This document shows positions 28,279 through 36,127 of a DNA stretch of 64,000 bases, piece after piece; within the stretch, counting starts at the first letter, position 1, and each line of letters begins with the position of its first letter. A program made the position numbers and the translations under genes. Origin of the DNA: Lachnospiraceae bacterium (GTDB lineage Bacteria; Bacillota; Clostridia; Lachnospirales; Lachnospiraceae); NCBI GenBank assembly GCA_015057585.1, contig SVEF01000008.1, positions 62,001-126,000 of the forward strand. The letters run 5' to 3'. The notes beneath the pieces were generated by a model. It made no database searches. It saw only the letters and a list, made by a program, of their open reading frames with translations, and was not told the DNA's origin.

Positions 28279-28362
28279 TGCAGATGAGGGGACTTGAACC
28301 CCTACCCAAGTACATGGACATGAACCTGAATCATGCGCGTCTGCCAATTCCGCCACATCTGC
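28279..28362 (-). tRNA. tRNA-Leu (anticodon CAG)
   Basis: Acceptor stem GCAGATG/CATCTGC, anticodon stem CATGA/TCATG with loop TTCAGGT (anticodon CAG, reads CUG), long variable arm, T arm GGTTCAAGTCC, discriminator A, no encoded CCA. It is first in a two-tRNA transcript with tRNA-Leu(AAG) and shares its anticodon stem. Confidence 0.95.
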
Positions 28363-28374
28363 GAATGCCTATAT

Positions 28375-28403
28375 AGTTTACCAAAGAAATATGTGTTTGT
28401 CAA
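28375..28403 (-). promoter_or_regulatory. Promoter of the two leucine tRNAs
   Basis: On the minus strand: TTGACA (28398-28403), 17-bp spacer, TAAACT (28375-28380), starting 13 bp upstream of tRNA-Leu(CAG). Confidence 0.88.
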
Positions 28404-28456
28404 CACAAAATCTTCGATTGGAAAAGAAAAAAATAAGAGACGGATTCCATAATAAA

Positions 28457-28485
28457 TTGCGAAAAACTGTCCGATATAGTATAAT
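28457..28485 (+). promoter_or_regulatory. Sigma-A promoter of the Ig-repeat protein gene
   Basis: TTGCGA (28457-28462), 17-bp spacer, consensus TATAAT (28480-28485), 39 nt before the start. CCGATAT inside the spacer resembles half of a sigma-D box but is mis-spaced from the nearest TAAA. Confidence 0.82.
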
Positions 28486-28524
28486 GTAGGTAGAATTATG
28501 CCCTGAAAAAAGGAGATGCGGAGA

Positions 28525-30240
28525 ATGAGATTACATAAAATAAAAAAAGGTATCGCTTGGTTGCTGCTCGTGGCTATGGTTTCGCTTTTGTCGCTGGATT
28601 CCATGAGTGCAGGTGCAGCGGTGACAACATATAAACAATTAAAGAAGATTGAGGCGTATTACGAAGGGGATTCGTTAGAGGTTGGAAAAGAAGTGGATCC
28701 GGAGGATGTATATGTCATCGGATATTATGATGTGTTTAACGGCTTTTCCACTACCTCAAAGGTAGAAGAAGTAAAAGAAGGCTTTACCATCCTGCCGAAT
28801 TTTGTGACTGCGGAAGGAGATAATAAACTGACGGTTTATTATGAAGGAAAGACGGCAGAGATTACGGTAAAAGGAAAGACGGTAAAGAGAATCTGGGCGG
28901 ATTACCGTGGTGGTGCCGTGACGATGGGCCAGTCCTTTGCTAAGGGGGATGTGGTTGTGACCGCGTATTATACGGACGGTACTACGGAAGAAGTGGAGGA
29001 TTTCATTCTATATTCCACATTGGTGACCGAAAAGGGACTGAATACTTTTCCGGTGTCGTACGGCGGCTGCGTTTCTTATATTTATGTGGAAGGAAAAGAA
29101 CCGCTTGCCGTAAAGGAACTGATGGTAAGTTATTACGGAGAGCCTTTAATTGTAGGCAGTGTGATTGATAAATCAAAGCTTTCGGTTTGGGCGCATTATA
29201 ATAACGGTGATTTTGTACAGATAAAAAATTTTAATGTTTCCCCGGCGACAATTGAAAGCCAGGGAAAGAATAAAATCGAGATTTCCTTCGGCGGAAAGAC
29301 GGCTACCGTCACTATTCAGGGTCTGAAAAAGGAGATTGTTTCCATTGAAGCAGAGTACATCGGTGGCGGTGTGATTGTCGGTACGGAGGTACCAAAGGAC
29401 GACATTCGGGTCATTGCTACCTATAACGACGGCTCTACTGCACAAATTGCTGACTTTACCATGACCGGAGCCAAAATCATGGAGCAGGGTGAGAACGTAG
29501 TTGTTATCTTCTGTGAAAGTTTTGTAGAGATTGTTACGGTAAACGGTGTCAAAGGCTTTGTGGCAAACTATGATAACCATATTTTTAACTACTTCTTCAG
29601 TTCGAATTACTATTCGTTTTCCAAGGTGACATTAGGACTTCCGGCAGATGTTTCACAGGACAAGTTTCGTATGGAACCGTTGGATGAACTGATAGCAAGA
29701 AGAGTGGTACAGCGTGTAGTGCCGACGGAGGAATATATTCCGTTTGTAGTGGCATATGATGACGATGAGATGGTGACCAAGTTTCCGTTGGCAATGAAGG
29801 TAACGCTGCCAAACGGATACTCGCCGGAACGGTTTGGCGTATATTACACACCAAACCAGAAAACCATTATGGCAAAACTGGACGGAAGGTTTTTAGACCA
29901 GGAAAAGAAGGAATATGAATTTTTCATCTTTGAGCCGGGGGCGTATATTTTAGTACACGAAGTGTCCAACCTTTTGGTACAGGAAATCATTGTAGAAGAA
30001 GAATTGGAATTAAAGACCAACCGCAATTATTCCTTAAAGCCGGTGGTGCTTCCGAAGACGGCAGAGAATAAGGAAGTTGAGTACTGGTCTTCCGATGAGT
30101 CGGTGGCAACAGTGACGGAAACCGGAAAAATCCGGACACACGAAGCCGGTACCTGTGAGATTTGGGTAGAGGCAACTGACGGTAGTGGCGTGTATGCGGT
30201 TGTAACCATAAAAGTAGTAGATCCTAAGAAGAAAAAATAA
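28525..30240 (+). CDS. Exported protein with repeated bacterial Ig-like domains
   Basis: Start chosen at 28525, 9 nt after AAAGGAG; ATG 28516 abuts the binding site. 571 aa with a signal peptide (residues 1-31, ending MSAGAA). Four repeats of about 70-75 aa follow, each of the pattern I-x-A-x-Y-x-G, then VG, then YxDG and an FxGKT-like end (starting near residues 40, 120, 195 and 270). This is the group 3 bacterial Ig-like fold. A non-repeat region (about 350-480) follows, then a group 2 Ig-like domain near the C terminus (SSDESVATVTETGKI). No anchor or enzyme motif is visible, so it is probably secreted or held by binding to a wall component. Adhesion is a reasonable guess only. Confidence 0.85.
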   Translation: MRLHKIKKGIAWLLLVAMVSLLSLDSMSAGAAVTTYKQLKKIEAYYEGDSLEVGKEVDPEDVYVIGYYDVFNGFSTTSKVEEVKEGFTILPNFVTAEGDNKLTVYYEGKTAEITVKGKTVKRIWADYRGGAVTMGQSFAKGDVVVTAYYTDGTTEEVEDFILYSTLVTEKGLNTFPVSYGGCVSYIYVEGKEPLAVKELMVSYYGEPLIVGSVIDKSKLSVWAHYNNGDFVQIKNFNVSPATIESQGKNKIEISFGGKTATVTIQGLKKEIVSIEAEYIGGGVIVGTEVPKDDIRVIATYNDGSTAQIADFTMTGAKIMEQGENVVVIFCESFVEIVTVNGVKGFVANYDNHIFNYFFSSNYYSFSKVTLGLPADVSQDKFRMEPLDELIARRVVQRVVPTEEYIPFVVAYDDDEMVTKFPLAMKVTLPNGYSPERFGVYYTPNQKTIMAKLDGRFLDQEKKEYEFFIFEPGAYILVHEVSNLLVQEIIVEEELELKTNRNYSLKPVVLPKTAENKEVEYWSSDESVATVTETGKIRTHEAGTCEIWVEATDGSGVYAVVTIKVVDPKKKK

Positions 30241-30267
30241 ATGTGTATTTAATGAGGAGGAATTGTT

Positions 30268-30888
30268 ATGAAAAAGGTGATTACCATCAGCAGACAGTAC
30301 GGCAGCGGGGGAAGAGAAATCGGAGCAAAATTGGCCGAGAAGTTTGGTATTCCGTTTTATGACAATGAACTGATTACCCGTGCGGCAAAGGAAAGTGGCT
30401 ATGCCGAAGCAGCGTTCCATAATGCAGAGACAAAAGCAACCAACAGCCTGCTGTATTCGATTGCCATGGGAATGAGCGCATATGGCAATCAGGAAATCGG
30501 ATTTACACAGTTATCCCTGGACGACCGTATTTATCTTGCACAGTCGGATGTCATCCGCAAGGTGGCCGAAGAGGGACCTTGCGTTATCGTTGGTCGTTGT
30601 GCGGATTATATTCTGAAGGATTATGATAATGTGATTAATATCTTTGTTTATGCGGATATGGAGTTTAGAAAAGAACGTGCCATCCGGATTGACGGTCTGG
30701 ATCCAAAGCGTGTGGAAGAAGAGATTGTAAAGATGGATAAGCGCAGAGGCAATTACTACAATTATCATTCCGGAGAAAAGTGGGGCAAGGCAACCAACTA
30801 TCATTTATCCGTAATGAGCAGCCACATCGGTATCGATAACACCGTAGATTGTATCAAGGCATTTATTGATTGTCTGGATAAGGAATAA
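30268..30888 (+). CDS. Cytidylate-kinase-like family protein
   Basis: 206 aa, AGGAGGAA before the ATG. The N-terminal phosphate loop is ISRQYGSGGREIG, the degenerate form seen in the cytidylate-kinase-like family, where the standard GKGT lysine is missing. The core continues with CVIVGRCADYIL and an arginine-rich lid (RKERAIRIDG; KMDKRRGNYY). These proteins are widespread in clostridia and are not the housekeeping CMP kinase; the substrate is not known. It starts 27 nt after the Ig-repeat gene and is closed by a terminator. Confidence 0.85.
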   Translation: MKKVITISRQYGSGGREIGAKLAEKFGIPFYDNELITRAAKESGYAEAAFHNAETKATNSLLYSIAMGMSAYGNQEIGFTQLSLDDRIYLAQSDVIRKVAEEGPCVIVGRCADYILKDYDNVINIFVYADMEFRKERAIRIDGLDPKRVEEEIVKMDKRRGNYYNYHSGEKWGKATNYHLSVMSSHIGIDNTVDCIKAFIDCLDKE

Positions 30889-30920
30889 TTGCAATTGAAA
30901 GAAAAGACAGAAACGTATAT

Positions 30921-30955
30921 AATAAGAGGGAACGGTAAGTTTCCTCTTATTTTTT
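30921..30955 (+). terminator. Terminator after the cytidylate-kinase-like gene
   Basis: 13-bp stem AATAAGAGGGAAC/GTTTCCTCTTATT with one wobble, 7-nt loop, T run. Confidence 0.88.
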
Positions 30956-31012
30956 GTCGGATGAAACTTTTTTATCATCAGGGTTATCTAATGTATGGAA
31001 GGAGCAAACGGT

Positions 31013-31522
31013 TTGAATCGGAATGAAACAATCCTAAGCGGATTGCTGACGGAGCAATATGCTTATTTTTACCGAATTGCATACAGTTATGTCCGCAACG
31101 AAGCAGACGCGCAGGATATTGTGCAGGAAAGTGCATATAAAGCGATTTATTATGCAAATAAATTAAAGCAACCGGAATATGCGCAGACCTGGGTGACCAG
31201 AATAGTGATGAATGAAGCCATCTCTTTCCTACGGAAACATAAAAGAGAGGTTCCTGCGCCGGAGGAAGAGACGGAACTTGCGGTTACGACGGAAGAGATT
31301 TCAAAGGAAGAGAAACTGGATTTAAAGTCGGCGGTCGAGAAACTTTTGCCGGAGGAAAAAACACTGATTGTTTTGCGTTTTTATGAGGATAAAAAACTGG
31401 AAGAGATTGCAGAGATTTGTGAAGAGGCGTTAAGTACGATAAAGAGCAGGCTATACCGTACATTAAAAAAGTTGCGGTTAGATTTGGAAGTTACGGAAGA
31501 ATCGGAAGGAGGATTTTCTTGA
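31013..31522 (+). CDS. ECF-type RNA polymerase sigma factor
   Basis: TTG start at 31013 is preferred: GGAAGGAG (30996-31003) sits 9 nt before it, while the ATG at 30995 lies within the binding site and has none of its own. 169 aa. Region 2 includes YAYFYRIAYSYVRNEADAQDIVQESAYKA in conserved form and region 4 includes KLEEIAEICEEALSTIKSRL, the helix-turn-helix that reads the -35. There is no region 1 or 3, as in extracytoplasmic-function sigmas. Its stop overlaps the next gene's start by 4 nt (TTGA), which couples it to the membrane protein that is probably its anti-sigma factor. Confidence 0.92.
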   Translation: MNRNETILSGLLTEQYAYFYRIAYSYVRNEADAQDIVQESAYKAIYYANKLKQPEYAQTWVTRIVMNEAISFLRKHKREVPAPEEETELAVTTEEISKEEKLDLKSAVEKLLPEEKTLIVLRFYEDKKLEEIAEICEEALSTIKSRLYRTLKKLRLDLEVTEESEGGFS

Positions 31523-32178
31523 AACATATAGAAGAGATGAAACAACTGAAAAAAGAATATCAGGAAATCCCGATTCCTGAGCATGGTATAGATGGAGTAA
31601 AGGCTGCAATTGAAAAGGCTAGGAAGAAGAAACGGCTGAGAAAACGTTTAGTTTCGTATGCCTCTATGGCAGCGGCTGCAATGTTGGTAGTTTTTGTTGC
31701 ACCCGGAGTTATGCTTTCTATGTTTGCAGGTGGCTCTGCCAATGAATCGGCAAGTATGGGATACGACAGTATGGGAAAAGATATGTTGAATGGCGGAATA
31801 AAGGCAGAGTCGGATGCGGTGACCGAGCCTTGGTACAGTTATGAGAAACCGGCCGCAGATGACGGGGCGGTTGCACCCGGATGGTTTCCGGAGGCATCGG
31901 AACAAAAGGGAACATGGGCGTCTGCTTTTTCGGATGAGGCAACCCGTGAAAAAATCGAAGCGGAAATGAGCCGTCAGATTAGAGTCCGCGGTCTCGGCGG
32001 AGAAGAGGCCCTGGCTGCCATTGGCGCATCTTCGGAATTGCTTGATTTTGAAGAAAAGGATGCGGACCACTATCTGGATGAGAACGGACAGCTTGTGATT
32101 GTATTTCCGGCAGGCGAACTGGCACCGGAAAAGTATGGCGAAATAAAATTTATCATTCCGGATGAGGTATGGAAATGA
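31519..32178 (+). CDS. Membrane anti-sigma factor, RsiV-like with short C-terminal domain
   Basis: 219 aa from a TTG start overlapping the sigma gene's stop; GGAGG is 6-7 nt upstream. A charged cytoplasmic N-terminal segment (residues 1-45) precedes one membrane helix (about 48-68). The extracytoplasmic part ends in LDENGQLVIVFPAGELAPEKYGEIKFIIP, here cited as a region near residues 183-215, which resembles the last strands of the DUF3298 domain of RsiV. The full-length domain is absent, so the sensor appears shortened. By position and topology it should hold the ECF sigma factor inactive until an envelope signal. RsiV responds to lysozyme, but that cannot be assumed here. Confidence 0.75.
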   Translation: MKHIEEMKQLKKEYQEIPIPEHGIDGVKAAIEKARKKKRLRKRLVSYASMAAAAMLVVFVAPGVMLSMFAGGSANESASMGYDSMGKDMLNGGIKAESDAVTEPWYSYEKPAADDGAVAPGWFPEASEQKGTWASAFSDEATREKIEAEMSRQIRVRGLGGEEALAAIGASSELLDFEEKDADHYLDENGQLVIVFPAGELAPEKYGEIKFIIPDEVWK

Positions 32179-32552
32179 AAAAAAGAAAAAATGATATCAT
32201 TTTAATTGTGGCGCTTTTTGCGGTTTCACTTTGTTTCTTGTTTGGACTGTTTCTTATGAAGCAGGGGACAAAAGAACCCGAGGCGGTCATCCGTGTCAAC
32301 GGAATTGTATACGGAAGATATCCTCTTGCAAAGGACCGGGAGATACCGATACCGGGAAACATCGGGACAAATGTACTGACGATTAAGGATGGTACTGCCT
32401 ATATGTCTTCTGCGGTCTGCCCGGACAAGATTTGCAGAAATATACATGGAAAAATCAGATACCAGGGAGAACAGATTGTATGCATCCCGGGAGGCATCGT
32501 TGTGATGATTGAAAACGGGGAAGTATCTGAGCTGGATGCCATCGTACACTAG
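32175..32552 (+). CDS. NusG domain II-containing small membrane-anchored protein
   Basis: Start at 32175 uses the ATGA overlap with the anti-sigma stop and a GAGG site; ATG 32169 is an alternative. 125 aa with one N-terminal membrane helix (about residues 8-26) and a C-terminal NusG domain II-like beta domain containing two cysteines, AVCPDKICRNIHGKI. This family is usually next to a Gx transporter, as it is here. It is thought to act on the outer face of the membrane; the function is not established. The gene lies 13 nt before the transporter, in a sigma/anti-sigma operon. Confidence 0.85.
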   Translation: MKKRKNDIILIVALFAVSLCFLFGLFLMKQGTKEPEAVIRVNGIVYGRYPLAKDREIPIPGNIGTNVLTIKDGTAYMSSAVCPDKICRNIHGKIRYQGEQIVCIPGGIVVMIENGEVSELDAIVH

Positions 32553-32565
32553 AAGAGAGGTTGTT

Positions 32566-33051
32566 ATGAAAGGAAAAAGAATTGCATTATATGGATTGCT
32601 GGTTGCGCTGGCGTTTATTTTCAGTTATATTGAAATGCTGATTCCGCTCCCTTTGCCGACCGGGGTAAAACTGGGAGCTGCCAATATCGTAGTGCTGATA
32701 GCATTGTATCTGTTGGGGGTGAAGGAGGCGTTTTCAATTTCGATGGTGCGCATTTTGCTGTCAGGGCTTGCATTTGGAATTAACACATTGCCATACAGCC
32801 TTGCCGGGGCACTGCTCAGTCTTGGCGTTATGGTGTTATTAAAGAAGAGCGATAAATTCGGTCTTGCCGGGGTGAGCGTAGCAGGTGGTGTTGCCCACAA
32901 CATCGGACAGACGCTGGTAGCGATGGCATTGCTTGGGGCTAACATGATGTACTATTTTCCGGTTCTGTTTTTCGGAGGATTGATTGCAGGAGTTTTAATC
33001 GGACTGATTTCTGCTGTGGTACTGAAAAAACTGCAGGGGCTTAAATTATAA
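32566..33051 (+). CDS. Gx transporter-family membrane protein
   Basis: Start at 32566 with AGAGAGG upstream; a longer reading from 32509 would overlap the previous gene without a binding site. 161 aa, about five membrane helices. PLPLPTGVKLGAANIVVLIAL and GGVAHNIGQ are hallmarks of the Gx transporter family (once annotated as heptaprenyl diphosphate synthase component I). It resembles substrate-binding S-components of ECF importers. The pairing with a NusG-II protein is conserved in many clostridia, sometimes near flavin-transfer genes; none is present here. Transcription ends in a hairpin that includes its stop codon. Confidence 0.85.
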   Translation: MKGKRIALYGLLVALAFIFSYIEMLIPLPLPTGVKLGAANIVVLIALYLLGVKEAFSISMVRILLSGLAFGINTLPYSLAGALLSLGVMVLLKKSDKFGLAGVSVAGGVAHNIGQTLVAMALLGANMMYYFPVLFFGGLIAGVLIGLISAVVLKKLQGLKL

Positions 33052-33068
33052 GCCCCTGTAATTTTTTA
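33034..33068. terminator. Terminator overlapping the Gx transporter stop codon
   Basis: 10-bp stem CAGGGGCTTA/TAAGCCCCTG with loop AATTA; the TAA stop is inside the stem. T run follows on the plus strand and AAAAAA precedes it, so it could also end the convergent gene. Confidence 0.88.
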
Positions 33069-33090
33069 TTACTTTATTTTAAGTAGAAGG

Positions 33091-34386
33091 TTAACAATAA
33101 TTGTTGTACAACAGGCCGCTGTAAATCGAGGATACGTAAGGATTGTAACTCTTTTTTGCGGCCGTGTTCGGATAAGTGACAACGGTTTTGTCCAGATAGT
33201 CCATCGGATTGAGCGAGATGGAGGACAATTTTTTCAATAGTTCATCTGCGAAGGTGTGCTCCGAAGAGAAAAAGTGCTCCAGGGAACCGTCCTTTGCTGC
33301 GGCGGATACGGTTTCCCTGTTCATGGAAAGAGAACCGTCCTTTTCGGTATGGATACCACACTGTTCCAATTCGGACGCATAGTTTCGTATGGTGCAGGTA
33401 AGATCGTGAGTAAGCTTCCTTGCACGGTGATTTTTATCCCGGTTCTCTTTTGCAAGAGACAGGAATGCGTTGTAGCCGTCCACGAAGGATTTTATTTTAT
33501 CGGTAATCGGACCTTCGTCCGTCACTTTTGAGATGGTAACCGGTTCCCGGGTTGTGGCGTGGAATTCCATGGACAGACCGTATTCTGTCGTATAGGAATG
33601 GGCTCGGGTTTCCATAGTTTCCCCGTTGATGGAAAAGACCGTGTTCTCCGGCATATGGACAATGTTGTCTAAGCCAAAGTGACCGACAATACCCACCAGG
33701 GAATCCTTTGGATAGCGGGTGTCCTGTGCTGTAAAGGCAGGAAGACCCGTGGCAGAGGAGCCCGGTGTTGTAGCGGATAATTCCAAACGGGAAGTACCGT
33801 TTTCGTGGTCACCCAGTACACGGGTATGTAAACCGATGGAGGTTTTATTGATAAAGTCGGACAGTTTCTGCTGTAATTCGAGATTTGTGGAACCTGCAGA
33901 AACGTTAAACTGGAATGAATACAGGTTTTTCTCCACACCGATGGTGAAACTGTAGGCGCCGGCCGGCAATGCAGAATCCTGTTCCGGTAAGAAGGTACCC
34001 TTATTTTCCTGCGCAGAGGAAAGGGAGGATACTGTAACGGAAAGAGGAAGCATTTCATCTTTTACGTCGGACCCATTTAATAAGGAAATGTCAAGTGTTT
34101 CCGGATCGGAAGACATAAGGGTCCTGCTTTCGAACACGGAGGTACCATCGTCAATATTTAATTCTTTAATCATGGAAGACAAAGAAAGAGCCGAATCTTT
34201 AATACCCAGAGTATAAGCCTGGGCAGACTCATCAAAGGTAATCTTATAAAGCGGCTGCTCGGATGACATGCGCAAAATGTTCTGGTACACGTCCCTCAAC
34301 TCCGATTTTTTGTGAGAGTCAAAGCGTGTCGGACGCATCATGGCATAGCCCTGCAATAAATGATTATAGACACTCAGTAACGGCAT
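33091..34386 (-). CDS. FliD-like flagellar filament-associated protein
   Basis: Start chosen at 34386 (MPLLSVYNHL), because AAAGGAGG lies 10 nt upstream; the longer frame would read through that site. 431 aa without signal peptide. The C-terminal half (about residues 290-420) has the pattern FVDGYNAFLSLAKENRD and a helical end, as in the C-terminal domain of FliD, the filament cap. The N-terminal region is beta-rich and unlike canonical FliD. No other flagellar gene is adjacent, so it is either an orphan flagellar gene or a relative with another role. It has its own TATAAT promoter and faces the Gx transporter gene tail to tail. Confidence 0.6.
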   Translation of the reverse strand: MPLLSVYNHLLQGYAMMRPTRFDSHKKSELRDVYQNILRMSSEQPLYKITFDESAQAYTLGIKDSALSLSSMIKELNIDDGTSVFESRTLMSSDPETLDISLLNGSDVKDEMLPLSVTVSSLSSAQENKGTFLPEQDSALPAGAYSFTIGVEKNLYSFQFNVSAGSTNLELQQKLSDFINKTSIGLHTRVLGDHENGTSRLELSATTPGSSATGLPAFTAQDTRYPKDSLVGIVGHFGLDNIVHMPENTVFSINGETMETRAHSYTTEYGLSMEFHATTREPVTISKVTDEGPITDKIKSFVDGYNAFLSLAKENRDKNHRARKLTHDLTCTIRNYASELEQCGIHTEKDGSLSMNRETVSAAAKDGSLEHFFSSEHTFADELLKKLSSISLNPMDYLDKTVVTYPNTAAKKSYNPYVSSIYSGLLYNNYC

Positions 34387-34478
34387 ACGTAAGGGACCTC
34401 CTTTCCCAGAATAGCACAATGCCTAAACTTTTAACAAAAGTCGGGTTCCGCTCCTTCGAAACCCACTCACCTACTGTG

Positions 34479-34507
34479 ATTATAGCACGGGAGAAGCGTT
34501 TTGTCGA
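34479..34507 (-). promoter_or_regulatory. Promoter of the FliD-like gene
   Basis: On the minus strand: TCGACA (34502-34507), 17-bp spacer, TATAAT (34479-34484), about 93 nt before the start. A flagellar sigma-D promoter was not seen. Confidence 0.72.
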
Positions 34508-34535
34508 GTAAAAAGTAGAACGAATAAAAAAAGTG

Positions 34536-34564
34536 TTGACGTACTTGAAATTGTATGATATAGT
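34536..34564 (+). promoter_or_regulatory. Sigma-A promoter of rpmG-secE-nusG
   Basis: TTGACG (34536-34541), 17-bp spacer, TATAGT (34559-34564), 64 nt before rpmG. Confidence 0.82.
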
Positions 34565-34627
34565 TAAACGGCTATGGAAGTAGTCTTTTTTTTATGCCTA
34601 AAAAAATAATAACGGAGGTGGAAGGTC

Positions 34628-34777
34628 GTGCGAGTTAAGATTACATTGGCATGTACAGAGTGCAAGCAGCGCAATTACAACATGACAAAGGAAAAGAAGA
34701 ATCACCCGGACAGAATGGAAACAAAGAAATATTGTAGATTCTGCAAGGCACACACATTACACAAGGAAACAAAGTAA
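34628..34777 (+). CDS. rpmG: 50S ribosomal protein L33, zinc-ribbon form
   Basis: GTG start, preceded by GGAGGTGGAAGG. 49 aa, too short for usual length cut-offs but unmistakable: [16 protein letters not shown] at the N terminus and [15 protein letters not shown] at the C terminus. The four cysteines (CxxC and CxxC) make this the zinc-binding C+ type of L33. The rpmG-secE-nusG order is the standard one in Firmicutes. A C- paralogue elsewhere in the genome would allow zinc sparing, which cannot be judged here. Confidence 0.97.
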   Translation: MRVKITLACTECKQRNYNMTKEKKNHPDRMETKKYCRFCKAHTLHKETK

Positions 34778-34809
34778 TTAGTCATCAGACTAGGAAGGAA
34801 AGTGAAGAA

Positions 34810-35010
34810 ATGGGAGATGCTGCAAACGAAAAGGCTCCGGTAAAGAGCTGGTTTAAGGGTCTTAAGGCTGAGTACAAGAAAATTGTTTGGCCGGGTAAGG
34901 AATCCCTTGCAAAGCAGACAGTAGCTGTCGTTATCATCACCGCAGTTCTTAGCGTGATTATTGCTTTACTTGATGCAGTTGTGAAGTTCGGTATTGACGT
35001 AATCTTCTAA
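34810..35010 (+). CDS. secE: Preprotein translocase subunit SecE
   Basis: 66 aa, single membrane helix (about residues 35-58), with the conserved amphipathic segment before it (WFKGLKAEYKKIVWPGKES). SecE clamps the two halves of SecY in the general secretion channel. The gene lies between rpmG and nusG with good ribosome binding site AGGAAGG, as in most Firmicutes. Confidence 0.96.
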   Translation: MGDAANEKAPVKSWFKGLKAEYKKIVWPGKESLAKQTVAVVIITAVLSVIIALLDAVVKFGIDVIF

Positions 35011-35033
35011 GAAAATGCGATGGAGGTAGTATA

Positions 35034-35552
35034 ATGGCAGATGCTAATTGGTACGTTGTGCATACCTATTCCGGGTATGAAAACAAAGTAAAAGCCAACA
35101 TCGAAAAGACGATCGAGAACAGAAAACTTCAGGATCAGATTTTAGAAGTTTCCGTTCCTCTTGAAGAAGTCGTTGAGATTAAGAACGGTGTGAAGAAAAA
35201 GGTTCAGAGAAAATTGTTCCCTGGCTACGTTCTGCTCCATATGGAAATGAACGATGAGACATGGTATGTTGTCCGCAACACCAGAGGTGTTACGGGATTC
35301 GTTGGACCGGGATCCAAGCCTGTTCCGCTCACCGAAACTGAGATGAGAAACATGGGACTTGTAAGAGAAGCTGAAATCGAGGTTGACTTCTCTGTGGGCG
35401 ATGCTGCAACAATCGTTTCCGGACCGTTTGACGGTGCACACGGAATCATCAGTGCAATCAATATGCATAAGCAGAGCGTAACAGTCAACATTGAAATGTT
35501 AGGTCGCGAAACACCTGTAGAGATCAGCTTTACAGATGTAAGAGTAAATTAA
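35034..35552 (+). CDS. nusG: Transcription termination/antitermination factor NusG
   Basis: 172 aa. The NGN domain starts WYVVHTYSGYENKVK and includes KKVQRKLFPGYVLL and TRGVTGFVG; the KOW domain follows (VGDAATIVSGPFDGAHGII). NusG binds the RpoC clamp and influences pausing and termination. The gene is 23 nt after secE, and 100 nt of structured leader separates it from rplK. Confidence 0.97.
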   Translation: MADANWYVVHTYSGYENKVKANIEKTIENRKLQDQILEVSVPLEEVVEIKNGVKKKVQRKLFPGYVLLHMEMNDETWYVVRNTRGVTGFVGPGSKPVPLTETEMRNMGLVREAEIEVDFSVGDAATIVSGPFDGAHGIISAINMHKQSVTVNIEMLGRETPVEISFTDVRVN

Positions 35553-35585
35553 AGTCAAGTTAATTGACCGTCAGATGGGCGGTCC

Positions 35586-35630
35586 GTGGGAGGAAAAGAA
35601 CCTACGGGTTCGGTACTCCGATAACACCAC
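35586..35630 (+). promoter_or_regulatory. Leader hairpin before rplK, possible L1 binding site
   Basis: GTGGGAGG (35586-35593) and a TCCG-AT-ACCAC segment (ending 35630) enclose an internal loop and a small hairpin. The same GTGGGAGG and TCCG..ACCAC parts recur before rplA. Repression of rplK-rplA by L1 is established in bacteria; that these elements are the site is inference. Confidence 0.5.
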
Positions 35631-35651
35631 ATTTTAGGAGGTAATGCTATC

Positions 35652-36077
35652 ATGGCAAAGAAAGTTACAGGTTATATTAAGTTACAGATCCCTGCTGCAA
35701 AGGCAACTCCGGCTCCTCCGGTAGGTCCGGCACTTGGTCAGCACGGTGTAAACATTCCTCAGTTTACAAAGGAATTCAACGCAAGAACAGCAGATCAGGA
35801 AGGCATGATTATCCCGGTTGTTATTACTGTATATCAGGATAGAAGCTTTACATTTATTACAAAGACTCCGCCTGCTGCAGTTCTTTTAAAGAAGGCATGT
35901 AACCTTAAGTCCGGTTCCGGTGCTCCGAACAAGAACAAGGTTGCTACAATCAAGAGAGCAGAAGTAGAAAAAATCGCTCAGTTAAAGATGCCTGATTTAA
36001 ATGCAGCATCCTTAGAAGCAGCTACAAGCATGATTGCTGGTACAGCAAGAAGCATGGGCATTGTTGTTGAAGACTAA
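35652..36077 (+). CDS. rplK: 50S ribosomal protein L11
   Basis: 141 aa with standard L11 blocks: [23 protein letters not shown] near the N terminus (positions 8-30) and the C-terminal RNA-binding domain ([24 protein letters not shown]). L11 shapes the GTPase-associated centre and stringent-response sensing. Ribosome binding site AGGAGG is within the leader's downstream part. The gene is first in the rplK-rplA pair. Confidence 0.98.
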   Translation: MAKKVTGYIKLQIPAAKATPAPPVGPALGQHGVNIPQFTKEFNARTADQEGMIIPVVITVYQDRSFTFITKTPPAAVLLKKACNLKSGSGAPNKNKVATIKRAEVEKIAQLKMPDLNAASLEAATSMIAGTARSMGIVVED

Positions 36078-36084
36078 TTAAATC

Positions 36085-36112
36085 GTGGGAGGATACATTC
36101 CGCAATTACCAC
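36085..36112 (+). promoter_or_regulatory. Leader hairpin before rplA, shared motif with rplK leader
   Basis: GTGGGAGG (36085-36092) and TCCGCAATTACCAC (ending 36112) can pair through GTGG/CCAC with an asymmetric internal loop; the rplA ribosome binding site follows directly. It is a shorter version of the rplK element. Confidence 0.5.
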
Positions 36113-36127
36113 TAGGAGGTTAAAGAA

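Noticed and set aside
28470-28480. Sigma-D flagellar promoter before the Ig-repeat gene
   Set aside because: CCGATAT is present but the upstream TAAA is about 2 bp too close; a consensus TATAAT with 17-bp spacing explains the region better.
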